A stretch of DNA of 64,000 bases from Gordonia zhaorongruii (lineage in GTDB: Bacteria > Actinomycetota > Actinomycetes > Mycobacteriales > Mycobacteriaceae): assembly GCF_007559005.1 (NCBI RefSeq), contig NZ_CP041763.1:2016463-2080462 (forward strand). The letters are read 5' to 3'. The notes below the pieces were generated by a model that saw nothing but the letters and a program-made list of their open reading frames with translations, was not told where the DNA came from and searched no databases. The translations under genes were made by a program, and so were the position numbers. Below are positions 34,460 to 43,371 of the stretch, piece by piece. Each line of letters opens with the position of its first letter. Positions within the stretch are counted from its first letter, which is position 1.

Positions 34460-35552
34460 CTCGGCCGAGGAATCTCATCGCGGCCCGGGCTGCGCGTCGG
34501 CCGGCGCGGGTCGCACCGAGTGTGGACGCGCTGCGTCCATAGCCGACCAGGTAGACACCCGGCGCCTTGATCACGCTCACGTCGTCGTCGGCCATCAGCA
34601 CACCACCTGTCGACTCCCGGATTCGCAGCGGCGCAAGATGTCCCAGCGCGGCGCGGAATCCGGTGGCCCAGAGGATCACGTCGACTTCCTGGTGCGTACC
34701 GTCGGCGAAATCCACCCCGTGCGCAGTGAGTCGGCGGATGGGACCGCGCGAGTTCAGCAGCCCGCGCCGCACCGCGTCCCGCTGCCACGGGCCGCCCGGA
34801 AGCCCCGTCACGGAGACAACGCTCAACGGCCGGAGCCCCGCCCGGGTCCGCGCGGCCACATTGTTCTCCACTTCGAGGCCCCACCGGGCATCGAACGCCT
34901 CGTTCCGCCAGCGCGGCGGAGTGCGCGTGGACCAGACCGTGCGGACCCCGCGTTCGTCGAACATCTTCAGGAAGCCGATCGCCGAGATGCCACCGCCGAC
35001 GACCAGTACGCGCTGTCCGGCGAAGTCCTCGGGTTCGGTGAAGTCGCGGGTGGTGAGTTGCCGACCACGGAAATCGCCGGGGTACCACGGCACGTACGGG
35101 CGGTCCCACGTTCCGGTCCCGGAGATCACAGCTCCCGCACGGTAGATGCGCGGCCGGCCGGCCGGATCCTCAGCACGAACGACGAACGGGTACTCGGCGT
35201 CGTCGGTGCTCTCCACCGATCGCACGCGCCACGGCCGGCTCACGCGCAGTGCGTTCTCCTGCTCATAGCGCCCGTAGTACCGCTTCACCACTTCTCGCGC
35301 GGGCTCGTCGGGGTCGGCGTCGCGCAGGGCCGATCCGGGAAGATCGTTGAGCCCGTTGACGCGACCGAAGGTGAGGTCGTCCCAGCGGTGACTCCATGCG
35401 CCGCCGGGCGTGGGATTGGCGTCGAGAACCTCGAAGTCGACACCGGCGCGCAGACCGGACCGCTGCAGGAAGTGCGCGGACGACAAGCCCGCCTGCCCGC
35501 CGCCGACGACGACCACCAGGCGCTCGCGCACATCGTCCCGGGTCGACTCCAT
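34428..35552 (-). CDS. Flavin-containing monooxygenase / FAD-NAD(P) oxidoreductase
   Basis: A 374-residue two-dinucleotide-binding protein. The FAD fold is VVVVGGGQAGLSSAHFL near the N-terminus; the NADP fold is VLVVGGGISAIGFL in the middle; an ATGFR-type motif (VILWATGFRAALGHL) and the late VYLVGYGRSASTLGATRAGRRAAR follow. This order is typical of flavin monooxygenases related to CzcO. The substrate is unknown. The ATG at 35552 precedes the FAD fold by 15 residues. It is divergent from a TetR-MFS operon with twin operators in the gap, so expression may respond to the same compound, such as a drug or aromatic. Confidence 0.84.
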   Translation of the reverse strand: MESTRDDVRERLVVVVGGGQAGLSSAHFLQRSGLRAGVDFEVLDANPTPGGAWSHRWDDLTFGRVNGLNDLPGSALRDADPDEPAREVVKRYYGRYEQENALRVSRPWRVRSVESTDDAEYPFVVRAEDPAGRPRIYRAGAVISGTGTWDRPYVPWYPGDFRGRQLTTRDFTEPEDFAGQRVLVVGGGISAIGFLKMFDERGVRTVWSTRTPPRWRNEAFDARWGLEVENNVAARTRAGLRPLSVVSVTGLPGGPWQRDAVRRGLLNSRGPIRRLTAHGVDFADGTHQEVDVILWATGFRAALGHLAPLRIRESTGGVLMADDDVSVIKAPGVYLVGYGRSASTLGATRAGRRAARAAMRFLGRVSVDERSAAG

Positions 35553-35626
35553 GACCCCATCAACAGCGGATCGGCGCACCGATATTCCCACCGAGTCTCG
35601 TCCGTCACATCCACTGGCAGATCTTA

Positions 35627-35656
35627 TTGCACCCGTGCAAGAATGCACTAGTGCAA
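35627..35656. promoter_or_regulatory. Twin TTGCAC-NN-GTGCAA operators overlapping the tetR start
   Basis: TTGCACCCGTGCAA (35627-35640) and ATGCACTAGTGCAA (35643-35656) share the 6-bp arms TTGCAC/GTGCAA around two bases, one mismatch in the second, and are 16 bp apart. The second covers the GTG start of the TetR gene (35651). This is a strong candidate for TetR autoregulation and control of the divergent monooxygenase. Confidence 0.78.
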
Positions 35657-36241
35657 GATTCATCGACGGGGCTGCGTGAACGCCAACGAACCGAGACGCT
35701 GCATCGACTCCACGATGCAGCGGTCGAACTCGTCCGTGAAGACGGGATGACGGCGGCGACGGTAAGCGCGATCGCCGACCGGGCCGGAGTCTCGCGTCGC
35801 ACCTTCTTCAACTACTACGCCACCAAAGAGGACGCCGTGCTCGGCGCCGGACCAGCGCACGTTCCCGATGGTGCGATCGACGGGTTGCTCGACGGTGACG
35901 ACCGACTCGGTGACGCGGTCCGCCTGGTGATCCGGGTGGTGCGCACGATCCGCCACACCCCCACCGACCGCGTTGCGCTCCGCAAGCTGAGACGTGCCAA
36001 CCCGGAGCTACGGGAGCGCACGCAGCAGCACACCATTCACGCGTACCAGCTGCTCGCGGACGCACTCGCGGAACGTTACGAAGGGGCGCAGGCCGATTCG
36101 GCGATCGCCCTCATCCTGATCGCCGTCTCGGCTGTCAGGTTCGCCTACCGACACGACCCCGACATCTTCGATAATCCCGATTCACCGGCCGTCAGCTCGG
36201 CCGTCACTATTTTTCGAGAAATCATTAAGGACCTCCAATGA
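35651..36241 (+). CDS. TetR-family transcriptional regulator
   Basis: A 196-residue repressor. The helix-turn-helix lies at about 25-60: ELVREDGMTAATVSAIADRAGVSRRTFFNYYATKEDAVL (core VSRRTFFNYYATKED), and a variable helical ligand domain follows. The GTG at 35651 was preferred to an upstream in-frame TTG (35627) because the family start aligns with LRERQRTET and because the operators would otherwise be coding. It overlaps the MFS gene by 4 bp (ATGA), so it probably controls that transporter. Confidence 0.9.
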   Translation: MQDSSTGLRERQRTETLHRLHDAAVELVREDGMTAATVSAIADRAGVSRRTFFNYYATKEDAVLGAGPAHVPDGAIDGLLDGDDRLGDAVRLVIRVVRTIRHTPTDRVALRKLRRANPELRERTQQHTIHAYQLLADALAERYEGAQADSAIALILIAVSAVRFAYRHDPDIFDNPDSPAVSSAVTIFREIIKDLQ

Positions 36242-37926
36242 CGACGACCTCGACCGCGGAGCAGACTCCGCCAGGCGAATCAGACGCCCCCTCGCAGAAG
36301 CACATCATGCTGCTGTTCATCGGTCTGATGATCACCATGCTCCTCGCGGCACTGAATCAGACGGTGTTGTCCACCGCTCTCCCGACGATCGTCGGCGACC
36401 TCAACGGTGTGGACCACATGACATGGGTCATCACGTCGTACATTCTGGCCAGCACCATCGTCATGCCGGTCTACGGCCGCATCAGCGACCTCCTCGGCCG
36501 CAAGCCCGTCATTCTGGCCGCCATCGTGATGTTCATGGCCGGCTCCGTGGTAGGTGCTCTGGCAGGCAACATCGTCTGGCTGATCGTCGGACGCGTGATC
36601 CAGGGTCTCGGCGGCGGCGGCCTCATCATCCTGTCGCAGGCCGCGATCGCCGACGTCGTCTCACCGCGCGAGCGCGGTAAGTACATGGGCTTCATGGGTG
36701 CAGTGTTCGCATTCGCATCGGTCGCCGGCCCGCTGCTCGGCGGCTGGCTCACCGAGGGTCCCGGCTGGCGCTGGGCGTTCTGGATCAACCTCCCCCTCGG
36801 CGCTCTCGCCATCGCCGCGACCATCGCCTTCATGAAGCTGCCCAAGCCGCAGCACGAGACCCGCCCCAAGCTCGACTACCTGGGAATGGTCGTACTCGGC
36901 ACGGCGACGACCGCGTTGGTACTGATGTGCACATGGGGTGGACACACGTACTCCTGGGGCAGCCCCATCATCATCGCTCTCGGCGTCGCCAGTGCGGTTC
37001 TCGCCGTGGCCTTCGTGTTCGTCGAGCGTCGTGCGAGCATCCCGATCATCCCGATGAAGCTGTTCTCGAATCGCAACTTCAGCCTCGTCACGTTCGCGGC
37101 TCTCATGGTCGGAATCGCGATGTTCGGCGCACTCGGTTACATGCCGACCTACATTCAGATGGTCACCGGCGTCGACGCCACCATCGCGGGTCTGTACATG
37201 ATCCCGATGATGGGCGGTCTGCTGGTCACCTCGATCATCTCGGGGCAGATCGTGTCCCGTACCGGCCGTTACAAGCTCTTCCCGCTCGCCGGCGCGGTCG
37301 TGATCGGTATCGGACTGGGGCTCATCTCGTCGCTCAAGGTCGACTCACCGGTCTGGCTGATGTGCATCTATCTCGCCGTTTTCGGCATCGGGCTGGGCCT
37401 GATCATGCAGATCCTGACGCTGATCGTGCAGAACGAGTTCCCGGGCGCCATGGTGGGCACGGCGACTGCCGCGACGAACTACTTCCGTCAGGTCGGTGCG
37501 ACGCTGGGCTCGGCGATCGTCGGCTCGATCTTCACCTCACGTCTGGTGAGCTTGCTGTCGGAGCGCCTCGGCAGCGCCGCTTCCGGAGGGGGATCGAGCA
37601 GTAACAGCCTCACCCCCGAGAAGGTGGCGACGATGCCCGACGCGATCCGCATCCCAGTCATCGAGTCCTACAACGAGGCTCTGCTGCCGATCTTCCTGTT
37701 CATCGTGCCGCTCGCCGCCGTTGCGCTCATCGTCCTGCTGTTCGTCGACGAGCATCCGCTCTCGACCAAGGTGCGCGGTGCGACCGAGGCCGAGGCACTG
37801 GGCGAAGGACAGGTCATGCCCGAGCCGTTCGAGTTCCGCGACCGCAGTGCGCAGGACACCCTCAGTGCGGCCGGGGCGACGACCACGTCGTCGGGTTCGT
37901 CGACCTCCCCGAAGGCCGACGACTGA
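36238..37926 (+). CDS. MFS drug efflux transporter, DHA2 (EmrB/QacA) type
   Basis: A 562-residue proton-driven exporter with about 14 hydrophobic spans. Signature motifs are LNQTVLSTALPTIVGDL in span 1, GRISDLLGRKPVIL (motif A), RVIQGLGGGGLIILSQAAIAD (motif B region) and GPLLGGWL (motif C). The cytosolic tail (about 510-562) is Thr/Ser-rich and variable. The ATG overlaps the tetR stop by 4 bp, the usual arrangement of a drug-inducible efflux operon. The substrate range cannot be predicted. Confidence 0.93.
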   Translation: MTTTSTAEQTPPGESDAPSQKHIMLLFIGLMITMLLAALNQTVLSTALPTIVGDLNGVDHMTWVITSYILASTIVMPVYGRISDLLGRKPVILAAIVMFMAGSVVGALAGNIVWLIVGRVIQGLGGGGLIILSQAAIADVVSPRERGKYMGFMGAVFAFASVAGPLLGGWLTEGPGWRWAFWINLPLGALAIAATIAFMKLPKPQHETRPKLDYLGMVVLGTATTALVLMCTWGGHTYSWGSPIIIALGVASAVLAVAFVFVERRASIPIIPMKLFSNRNFSLVTFAALMVGIAMFGALGYMPTYIQMVTGVDATIAGLYMIPMMGGLLVTSIISGQIVSRTGRYKLFPLAGAVVIGIGLGLISSLKVDSPVWLMCIYLAVFGIGLGLIMQILTLIVQNEFPGAMVGTATAATNYFRQVGATLGSAIVGSIFTSRLVSLLSERLGSAASGGGSSSNSLTPEKVATMPDAIRIPVIESYNEALLPIFLFIVPLAAVALIVLLFVDEHPLSTKVRGATEAEALGEGQVMPEPFEFRDRSAQDTLSAAGATTTSSGSSTSPKADD

Positions 37927-37933
37927 CCGTCGA

Positions 37934-38836
37934 CTATCCCGCCGCCCCCAGCTTCGCGATGTCGATCTTCTTCATCCCGAGCATCGCCTGATAACCGGCG
38001 GGCGTCATCGTGCCGGAATCCAGGCCGACCGGTACCACCTGCCAGCTCACGCCGAACCGGTCAGCGCACCACCCGCACTGCTCCGCTTCAGGATTCGCCG
38101 ACAGCGCATCCCACAGTCGGTCGATCTCGGCCTGGTCGTCGCAGTCGATCTGCAGCGACACCCCGGGCGTGAACGACGATGGTTGCTCGACACCCGAGTC
38201 CATCGCGACGAACCACTGTCCCGCCATCTGGAAGTCGGCGAACATCAGGGCGCCCGGTTCCGCAGGCCCGGTCTGCTCGGGGTACTCCGCGGCCATCCCC
38301 CACGACGAGTCGGGCAGCGTCGCGATGTACGTGTCGATGGCGGCGCGAGCCTGATTCTGGACGTCCGCACCGAACATGAACGCGGGCATCACGAATGGGC
38401 GCGGGTCGCCCTCCGGGTCGGCCAGGATCAGCTGCCAGTTGACTCCGTATCGGTCCGCGACCCAGCCGTACCGCTGGCTGAACGGGTACTCCCCCGCGGG
38501 CATCAGTACCTGCCCGCCGTCGGTGAGGGCCGCCCACACCTCGTCGAAGTACGTCCGTGCGTCCGGGACGGCCGCCGGGTCGAAGTTCACCATCATCGAG
38601 ATGGCCGGATCCGGCTGGAAGGTGGAGTCGGCGTTGATCAGCGCCAGCCGGTAGTCACCGATCGTGACGTCCACCACGAGCGGGAGCCCGGCGGCCTCCT
38701 TCTGGAAGTCAGGAAGTCCCGACTCCGGGTACCTCATCCGCACCGACGTGCTCGCGTCGCGGAACGTCTGCGCGTAGAACTCACCTGCTTCGACGGCATT
38801 CCTGTCGAACCAGAGATTGGGAACGATCTTCTGCAT
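37934..38836 (-). CDS. Duplicated PhnB-like VOC protein
   Basis: A 300-residue protein with two 3-demethylubiquinone-methyltransferase-like (PhnB) VOC units. The first begins QKIVPNLWFDRNAVEAGEFY and ends VADRYGVNWQLI; the second includes PGVSLQIDCDDQAEIDRLWDAL and ends RFGVSWQVVP. The family uses paired beta-alpha-beta modules to bind a metal and small substrates, but its reaction is unknown. The ATG follows GGAG at 5 bp. It converges on the MFS gene, 7 bp between stops. Confidence 0.85.
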   Translation of the reverse strand: MQKIVPNLWFDRNAVEAGEFYAQTFRDASTSVRMRYPESGLPDFQKEAAGLPLVVDVTIGDYRLALINADSTFQPDPAISMMVNFDPAAVPDARTYFDEVWAALTDGGQVLMPAGEYPFSQRYGWVADRYGVNWQLILADPEGDPRPFVMPAFMFGADVQNQARAAIDTYIATLPDSSWGMAAEYPEQTGPAEPGALMFADFQMAGQWFVAMDSGVEQPSSFTPGVSLQIDCDDQAEIDRLWDALSANPEAEQCGWCADRFGVSWQVVPVGLDSGTMTPAGYQAMLGMKKIDIAKLGAAG

Positions 38837-38937
38837 GAGGGCTCCGCCTTTCACGTGGAGTATCGGGCTCTGCGTACGTCCTCGTCTCCTAGCATGCGCC
38901 GTCGGTCCGACACTGTGAAGTGATCACGGTGACGGGA

Positions 38938-40314
38938 TCACGCGACCGCGAGCGCATCGACCGGTGCGATGGCGACTGCCCGCCTGCTCGGCGGCAGCGA
39001 TGCGGCGAGCACCAGCACCACGGTGCCGGCGACGATGGTCGCCAGCGCCGGCACCGGTAGCCCCACCTGGAACCCGGATGTCACCGCGCCGACCAGCGAC
39101 TGCGCGCCGACGGCGCCGAACACCGTGCCCAGAAAGATGCCCGCCACCACTGCAGTCCCACTGAGCGCCAGCGATTCGATCGTGATCATCGCGCGGATCT
39201 GCCTGCCGGTGAAGCCCATGGCACGCAGCATTCCGATCTCACGCGTCCGGCCGATCACCGTGAGCGACATCGTCGACACGAACCCGACCGCCGCGATCAC
39301 CGCGGAGATCGCGATCATCGCGACCAGCACGGCTGACATGACCGAGAGAATCTGCTCCGCCTCCCGTACGTCGTCCGCGCTCATGCCGGCCCAACTGTGC
39401 ACCGAGTCGGTGAGGGCCCGCATCCCGCAGGCGATCGTCGTCACCAGGGTGACGCCGATCAACAGCCCGATGGTCGACCGTGTGGTTCGCCGCGGGTCGC
39501 TGACCGCGTTCTTCCGGGCGATCATGGCAGACGGCGTGCTCCCCGCGAGGCGACCGGCTATCGCCACCAGTCCCGGCACGATCCGGCCCGCGCCGCCCAT
39601 GATGCCGACACCGACGGTGGCGGCCCCGAAGAAGGCTGCGAAGAAGCCCGCGCTACTGGCTTGCTCCCCCAGGTGACACGCGACAAGCAGAAGCAGCGCG
39701 CCCCCGATGATCGTCGCACCAGCGAGCAGGTCGCGGCCCCGCGACCGGACCACGCGGGACGAGCGGACCACCGTGCTCTTCGACAGCGCCGACCGCGACC
39801 CGACGACCGTGGCCCCGGCCGCGGTCCCCACGACGGCTCCGATCGCCAGGATCACCAGCGGCGGAACCGTCGTGTAGTCACCCGAAGGCAGTGTTCCCCT
39901 GTGCACCAGCACTTCTCGCACGATCCACGCTCCGCCGATACCGAGTGCAGCGCCGGTGACCGCACCCACCATCGCCGTCTTCACGACCGCGTTGACCAGA
40001 CTCGCACGGAGTTGCTCCGCGCTGGCGCCGACGAGTCGCAGGAGATCGAGTTCGCGAAGCCGTCCCGCGATCACGGTGTCGATGCCGTTGCTGATGACGA
40101 CGGCGGCGACGAACAGTGCAAGCAGAATGAACACACCGGACACAACGCCCATGAGGAGTCCCACACTCCCTCCGGCGTCGTCACCCAGGCTCGTCAGAAT
40201 GCTGGACGCCGCGATCAGCGACGTGGCGTACATCGAGCTGAGCACACAGACGACGCCCACCGCCGACAGCTCCCGCAGGGACCCCACCGTCAGACGGGAA
40301 CTCGTGGCGTTCAT
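38938..40314 (-). CDS. FtsX-like ABC transporter permease
   Basis: A 458-residue membrane protein of the MacB/FtsX superfamily. It has two FtsX-type modules: spans around residues 15-120 with GRLRELDLLRLVGASAEQLR, and a C-terminal module around 340-450 with IGRTREIGMLRAMGFTGRQIR, both followed by hydrophobic helices. No large extracellular domain is present, unlike MacB. It overlaps its ATPase gene by 4 bp. With the two-component system next door, this could be an envelope-stress or antimicrobial-peptide exporter; that role is inference. Confidence 0.88.
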   Translation of the reverse strand: MNATSSRLTVGSLRELSAVGVVCVLSSMYATSLIAASSILTSLGDDAGGSVGLLMGVVSGVFILLALFVAAVVISNGIDTVIAGRLRELDLLRLVGASAEQLRASLVNAVVKTAMVGAVTGAALGIGGAWIVREVLVHRGTLPSGDYTTVPPLVILAIGAVVGTAAGATVVGSRSALSKSTVVRSSRVVRSRGRDLLAGATIIGGALLLLVACHLGEQASSAGFFAAFFGAATVGVGIMGGAGRIVPGLVAIAGRLAGSTPSAMIARKNAVSDPRRTTRSTIGLLIGVTLVTTIACGMRALTDSVHSWAGMSADDVREAEQILSVMSAVLVAMIAISAVIAAVGFVSTMSLTVIGRTREIGMLRAMGFTGRQIRAMITIESLALSGTAVVAGIFLGTVFGAVGAQSLVGAVTSGFQVGLPVPALATIVAGTVVLVLAASLPPSRRAVAIAPVDALAVA

Positions 40315-41072
40315 GCCGCCACCCCCTGCAAGCCGATGAGGAGGTCGGAGATCTGGCGTGGGGCGAGTCCACGGTGCTCGCCGACGACGCGACCGTCAGC
40401 GAGCACCAGGATGCGGTCCGCATACGACGCCGCGACCGGATCATGGGTCACCATCGCGATGCCCTGCCCGTACTCGCGAGCTGCGGCCGTCAAGAGTGCG
40501 AGGACCTCCCGGCTGGTGCGGGTGTCGAGGGCGCCGGTCGGTTCATCCGCCAGGATGATCGTCGGTCGCCCGGCGAGAGCCCGCACGATGGCGATGCGCT
40601 GCTGCTGTCCACCCGAGAGCTCGGACGGCAGGTGATCGAGCCGATCGCCGATGCCCAGTGAGCCGACCAGGTGATCGATCCACGCTCGCTGCTCGCGGTC
40701 GGGTCTCCGCCCGGCGAGTACGAAAGGCAGTTCGATGTTCTCCCGGGCGGTGAGCGTCGGAACCAGGTTGAACGATTGGAAGATGAAGCCGATGGTGGTG
40801 CGACGCAGGATGGTTCGGGCAGTGTCGCCGAGTCCGACGATCGGCTGATCGCCGAGCCAGATCTGACCCGCAGTCGCCTCGTCGAGTCCCGCCATCACGT
40901 TCATCAGCGTCGACTTTCCGGAACCGGACGGTCCCATGATCGCCGTGAACTCACGTCGCCTGATGTCGACGCTGACGTCGTTCAGAGCATGAATCGGGTT
41001 GGCCGGATCCCCGTAGGTCCGGGAGACGTTGCGCAGCGCTACTGCGATCTGTCGTGCGTTGTTGTTCATCAT
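40311..41072 (-). CDS. ABC transporter ATPase (LolD/MacB type)
   Basis: A 253-residue ATPase. Walker A is GPSGSGKST (47-55), the signature is LSGGQQQRIAIVRAL, Walker B is IILADEPTGALD, and the switch His is in AMVTHDP. The A-loop region carries YGDPANPIHALNDVSVDI. ATGATG at 41072/41069 gives two adjacent start choices. It overlaps the permease gene by 4 bp and forms the motor of that exporter. The 188 bp upstream carry a short-repeat block. Confidence 0.93.
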   Translation of the reverse strand: MMNNNARQIAVALRNVSRTYGDPANPIHALNDVSVDIRRREFTAIMGPSGSGKSTLMNVMAGLDEATAGQIWLGDQPIVGLGDTARTILRRTTIGFIFQSFNLVPTLTARENIELPFVLAGRRPDREQRAWIDHLVGSLGIGDRLDHLPSELSGGQQQRIAIVRALAGRPTIILADEPTGALDTRTSREVLALLTAAAREYGQGIAMVTHDPVAASYADRILVLADGRVVGEHRGLAPRQISDLLIGLQGVAA

Positions 41073-41187
41073 GGCACCAACGCTATGGTGCTGACCTGCA
41101 CTGACGCATCGCCCAGGAGATGTCTTCGCCGTCATCTGCAAGGCGTGGGCTGCGTACTACTTCAGATGTACGCCGCCTCGTCACCCG

Positions 41188-41278
41188 GGTCATGCTCACA
41201 CCGGTCATGCGCACACCCCGCCATGCTCACACCCCGGTCATGTTCACCCCCCGGTCATGTTCACACCAGGTCATGCTC
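41188..41278. repeat. Degenerate 15-17 bp tandem repeats
   Basis: CATG recurs at 41191, 41206, 41222, 41239, 41256 and 41272, each within a unit close to GGTCATGYTCACACC. Spacing is 15, 16, 17, 17 and 16 bp. The last copies run into the 3' end of the response regulator gene (stop 41261-41263), so its C-terminal residues EHDLV are repeat-encoded. Confidence 0.75.
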
Positions 41279-41905
41279 GTAGGCGTACACAACGAGCTGC
41301 ACGCGATCCCGCAATCCCAGCTTGGCCAGGATTCGCGAGATGTGCGTCTTCACAGTCGCTTCCGAGAGATACTCGTCGCGCGCGATCTCCGCGTTCGACA
41401 GCCCCTTCGCAGCACACACCAGGATCTCGCGCTCGCGCGGAGTCAACTGGCCGTACTCCGGTCCGGGTGCCGCCGAGGCTCTCGACCGGTACCGCTCGAA
41501 CAGACGTCGGGTAGCCGATGCCGCCACCACCTGGTTGCCGTCAGCGACGGCACGCACCGATGCGAGCAGGAAGTCGGGCTGTGCGTCCTTGAGCACGAAT
41601 CCGCTTGCGCCCGCTTCGATCGCGGACGCGGCGGCCTCGTCGACGTCGAATGTGGTGAGAACGAGAACGCGGGGTGCGGCATCGCCGAGTTCGCGGACGA
41701 GCGACGACGTCGCGGTGATGCCGTCCACGCCCGGCATCCGGACGTCCATGAGAATCACGTCGGGCGCTGCGCGGGCGACCATCGCACTCACCTCCAGTGC
41801 GGATGACTCCTGAGCGACCACCTCGATGTCGGGCTGGCTCTCGAGAATCATGGCGATGCCGCCACGGAACAGGGGCTGGTCGTCGACGAGTGCGACGCGG
41901 ATCAT
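41261..41905 (-). CDS. NarL/LuxR-type response regulator
   Basis: A 214-residue two-component regulator. The receiver has the acidic pocket DD at 8-9, phospho-acceptor Asp54 (ILMDVRMPG) and a Lys in FVLKDAQ; the C-terminal LuxR helix-turn-helix is LTPREREILVCAAKGLSNAEIA, then ATVKTHISRILAKLGLRDR. ATG 41905 overlaps the histidine kinase stop by 4 bp, so the two are co-translated. The 3' end is built from a repeat unit. It may control the adjacent ABC exporter. Confidence 0.94.
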   Translation of the reverse strand: MIRVALVDDQPLFRGGIAMILESQPDIEVVAQESSALEVSAMVARAAPDVILMDVRMPGVDGITATSSLVRELGDAAPRVLVLTTFDVDEAAASAIEAGASGFVLKDAQPDFLLASVRAVADGNQVVAASATRRLFERYRSRASAAPGPEYGQLTPREREILVCAAKGLSNAEIARDEYLSEATVKTHISRILAKLGLRDRVQLVVYAYEHDLV

Positions 41906-43077
41906 CGCGGCGGTCCTTCCATCGCGGATGCTGAGGGGATGTCGAGAATGACGAGCCACTCGGCGCCGTCGCGCTCACTGCACAGGATCCCCCCGGCGTG
42001 GGCGGCTCGTTCGGCCATTCCGATGATGCCGTGGCGGGCGCCGCCGGGCGCGAGCGGATCATCCGACGTGACGTTGCGAACCGTGAGACGGCACCCGTCC
42101 GTCCAGTCGTGGTGAACGATGACGGTGCTGCGGAGGTCGCCGTACTTGAGGGCGTTGGTGAGTGATTCGGTGAGGACCGCGAACGCGACCCGGCGCAGAC
42201 CGGCGTCGGCCGTCGTCTCGCCCGTCTCGGTGGAGTCGATCCTCATTCCCGCGGCACGCATGCGGCCGTACAGCTGGTCGCGGTCGGTGCGACCGACCTC
42301 GCCCGGAGTGTCGGTGCTGCGGAGGTCCTCGAGGACGCCGCGGACGTCGGCGAGCGCGGAACGGGCGGTGTCGGCGATGACGCCGAGCGCGTCGCGTGCC
42401 GCTTCAGGCTTCTGATCGATGGCATACCGTGCCCCTTCGGCCTGTGCCACGACCACGGCCAGCGAGTGCGCCACGACATCGTGCATGTCGCGCGCGAGAC
42501 GGGACCGTTCGGATTGCTCGTCGTAGAGGTCCAGGACGCGACGTCGTTCGAGTTCGGCGATGGTCTCGCTGACCTCGGCAGCGGCGACGCTCCGCCGTTG
42601 AAAACCGATGTACCCGACCACCCAGCCGCCGACGACGACCACGGCGGTGCCGATGGTGGCGAAGACCATCGCCCAGATGTGGCTGCCTCCGCCCTCCATC
42701 GCATTCGGGTACGTGTACGGCATCGTGATGCCTGCGACCACCGACCCGGTGATCGCCACGAACAACGAACCGGTGCGCACGCGCCGAGCGGGGTGCCGTC
42801 CCACCATGTAGAACAGAACCGCGTACGCCATCGAGAAGGCCGTCACATCCGTGGCCGCTACCTGGACGGTGGCAGATGCCAGCGCGGACACGATCATCAG
42901 CGATGGCGCGAGTCTGCGGGAAACCAGCGCCAGGCAGATCAGTGCGTCCGCGACGTGGACAGGAGCCGTGAGCCCGGAGTTGACCAACGTCACCACACCA
43001 CCGGCGACGAGACTCGACACGACGTCGAAGACGATCGACCGACGGCTCAACGCACCGACTCTCAACGGATCTCGCAC
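41902..43077 (-). CDS. Sensor histidine kinase (HisKA_3 type)
   Basis: A 391-residue membrane sensor. Residues about 15-160 hold several hydrophobic spans with short loops, including MVGRHPARR and PYTYPNAMEGGGSH. The dimerisation block is RSRLARDMHDVVAHSLAVVV, with the phospho-acceptor His at 199. The ATPase part has ESLTNALKYG (N box) and GGARHGIIGMAERAAHAGG (G box). GTG start. It forms a two-gene unit with the response regulator. The signal is unknown; a small outer loop suggests sensing within the membrane. Confidence 0.92.
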   Translation of the reverse strand: MRDPLRVGALSRRSIVFDVVSSLVAGGVVTLVNSGLTAPVHVADALICLALVSRRLAPSLMIVSALASATVQVAATDVTAFSMAYAVLFYMVGRHPARRVRTGSLFVAITGSVVAGITMPYTYPNAMEGGGSHIWAMVFATIGTAVVVVGGWVVGYIGFQRRSVAAAEVSETIAELERRRVLDLYDEQSERSRLARDMHDVVAHSLAVVVAQAEGARYAIDQKPEAARDALGVIADTARSALADVRGVLEDLRSTDTPGEVGRTDRDQLYGRMRAAGMRIDSTETGETTADAGLRRVAFAVLTESLTNALKYGDLRSTVIVHHDWTDGCRLTVRNVTSDDPLAPGGARHGIIGMAERAAHAGGILCSERDGAEWLVILDIPSASAMEGPPR

Positions 43078-43208
43078 GAGTCCAGGGTGCCACGCCCGCG
43101 TCTGCGACCGCCGATGCGGAGGCCGCCCAGGCCGGTTCCTCGACAGACTCCACGTCGACGACTAGTGTCCGTGACCCGACCCGATGTAGATGGAAGGAGA
43201 TGATCCAG

Positions 43209-43346
43209 ATGGATCTCGACCAGAATCTCGAGCAGCGAGTCGCCGAACTCGAACGTCAGGTCGCGAACCTTCAGCAGATGCTCGCCGGCTCGACGGCGCG
43301 TCCGGATATCCCGGATGGGCCCAATCCGAAGCCGACTGTCCTCTGA
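43209..43346 (+). CDS. Small coiled-coil protein, 45 residues
   Basis: The ATG at 43209 is preceded by AAGGAG with 9-bp spacing, and the frame ends at TGA 43344-43346. It encodes MDLDQNLEQRVAELERQVAN followed by LQQMLAGSTARPDIPDGPNPKPTVL-type sequence (second half read from 43269). The first ~28 residues show a heptad pattern of Leu, Val and Ile, a short leucine-zipper coiled coil; the rest is Pro-rich. Divergent from the histidine kinase. No known family is recognised. The ribosome site and heptads argue for a real gene. Confidence 0.6.
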   Translation: MDLDQNLEQRVAELERQVANLQQMLAGSTARPDIPDGPNPKPTVL

Positions 43347-43371
43347 CCGGCACCGGCTCGGCGGGCGTTGG

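Noticed and set aside
33437..35663. tRNA-Asn-linked genomic island
   Set aside because: No integrase, no duplicated tRNA end (att site) and no composition break were seen near this or the other three tRNAs.
41188..41278. CRISPR or iteron array
   Set aside because: Units of 15-17 bp follow each other directly and run into a coding end; no replication gene or cas gene is present.
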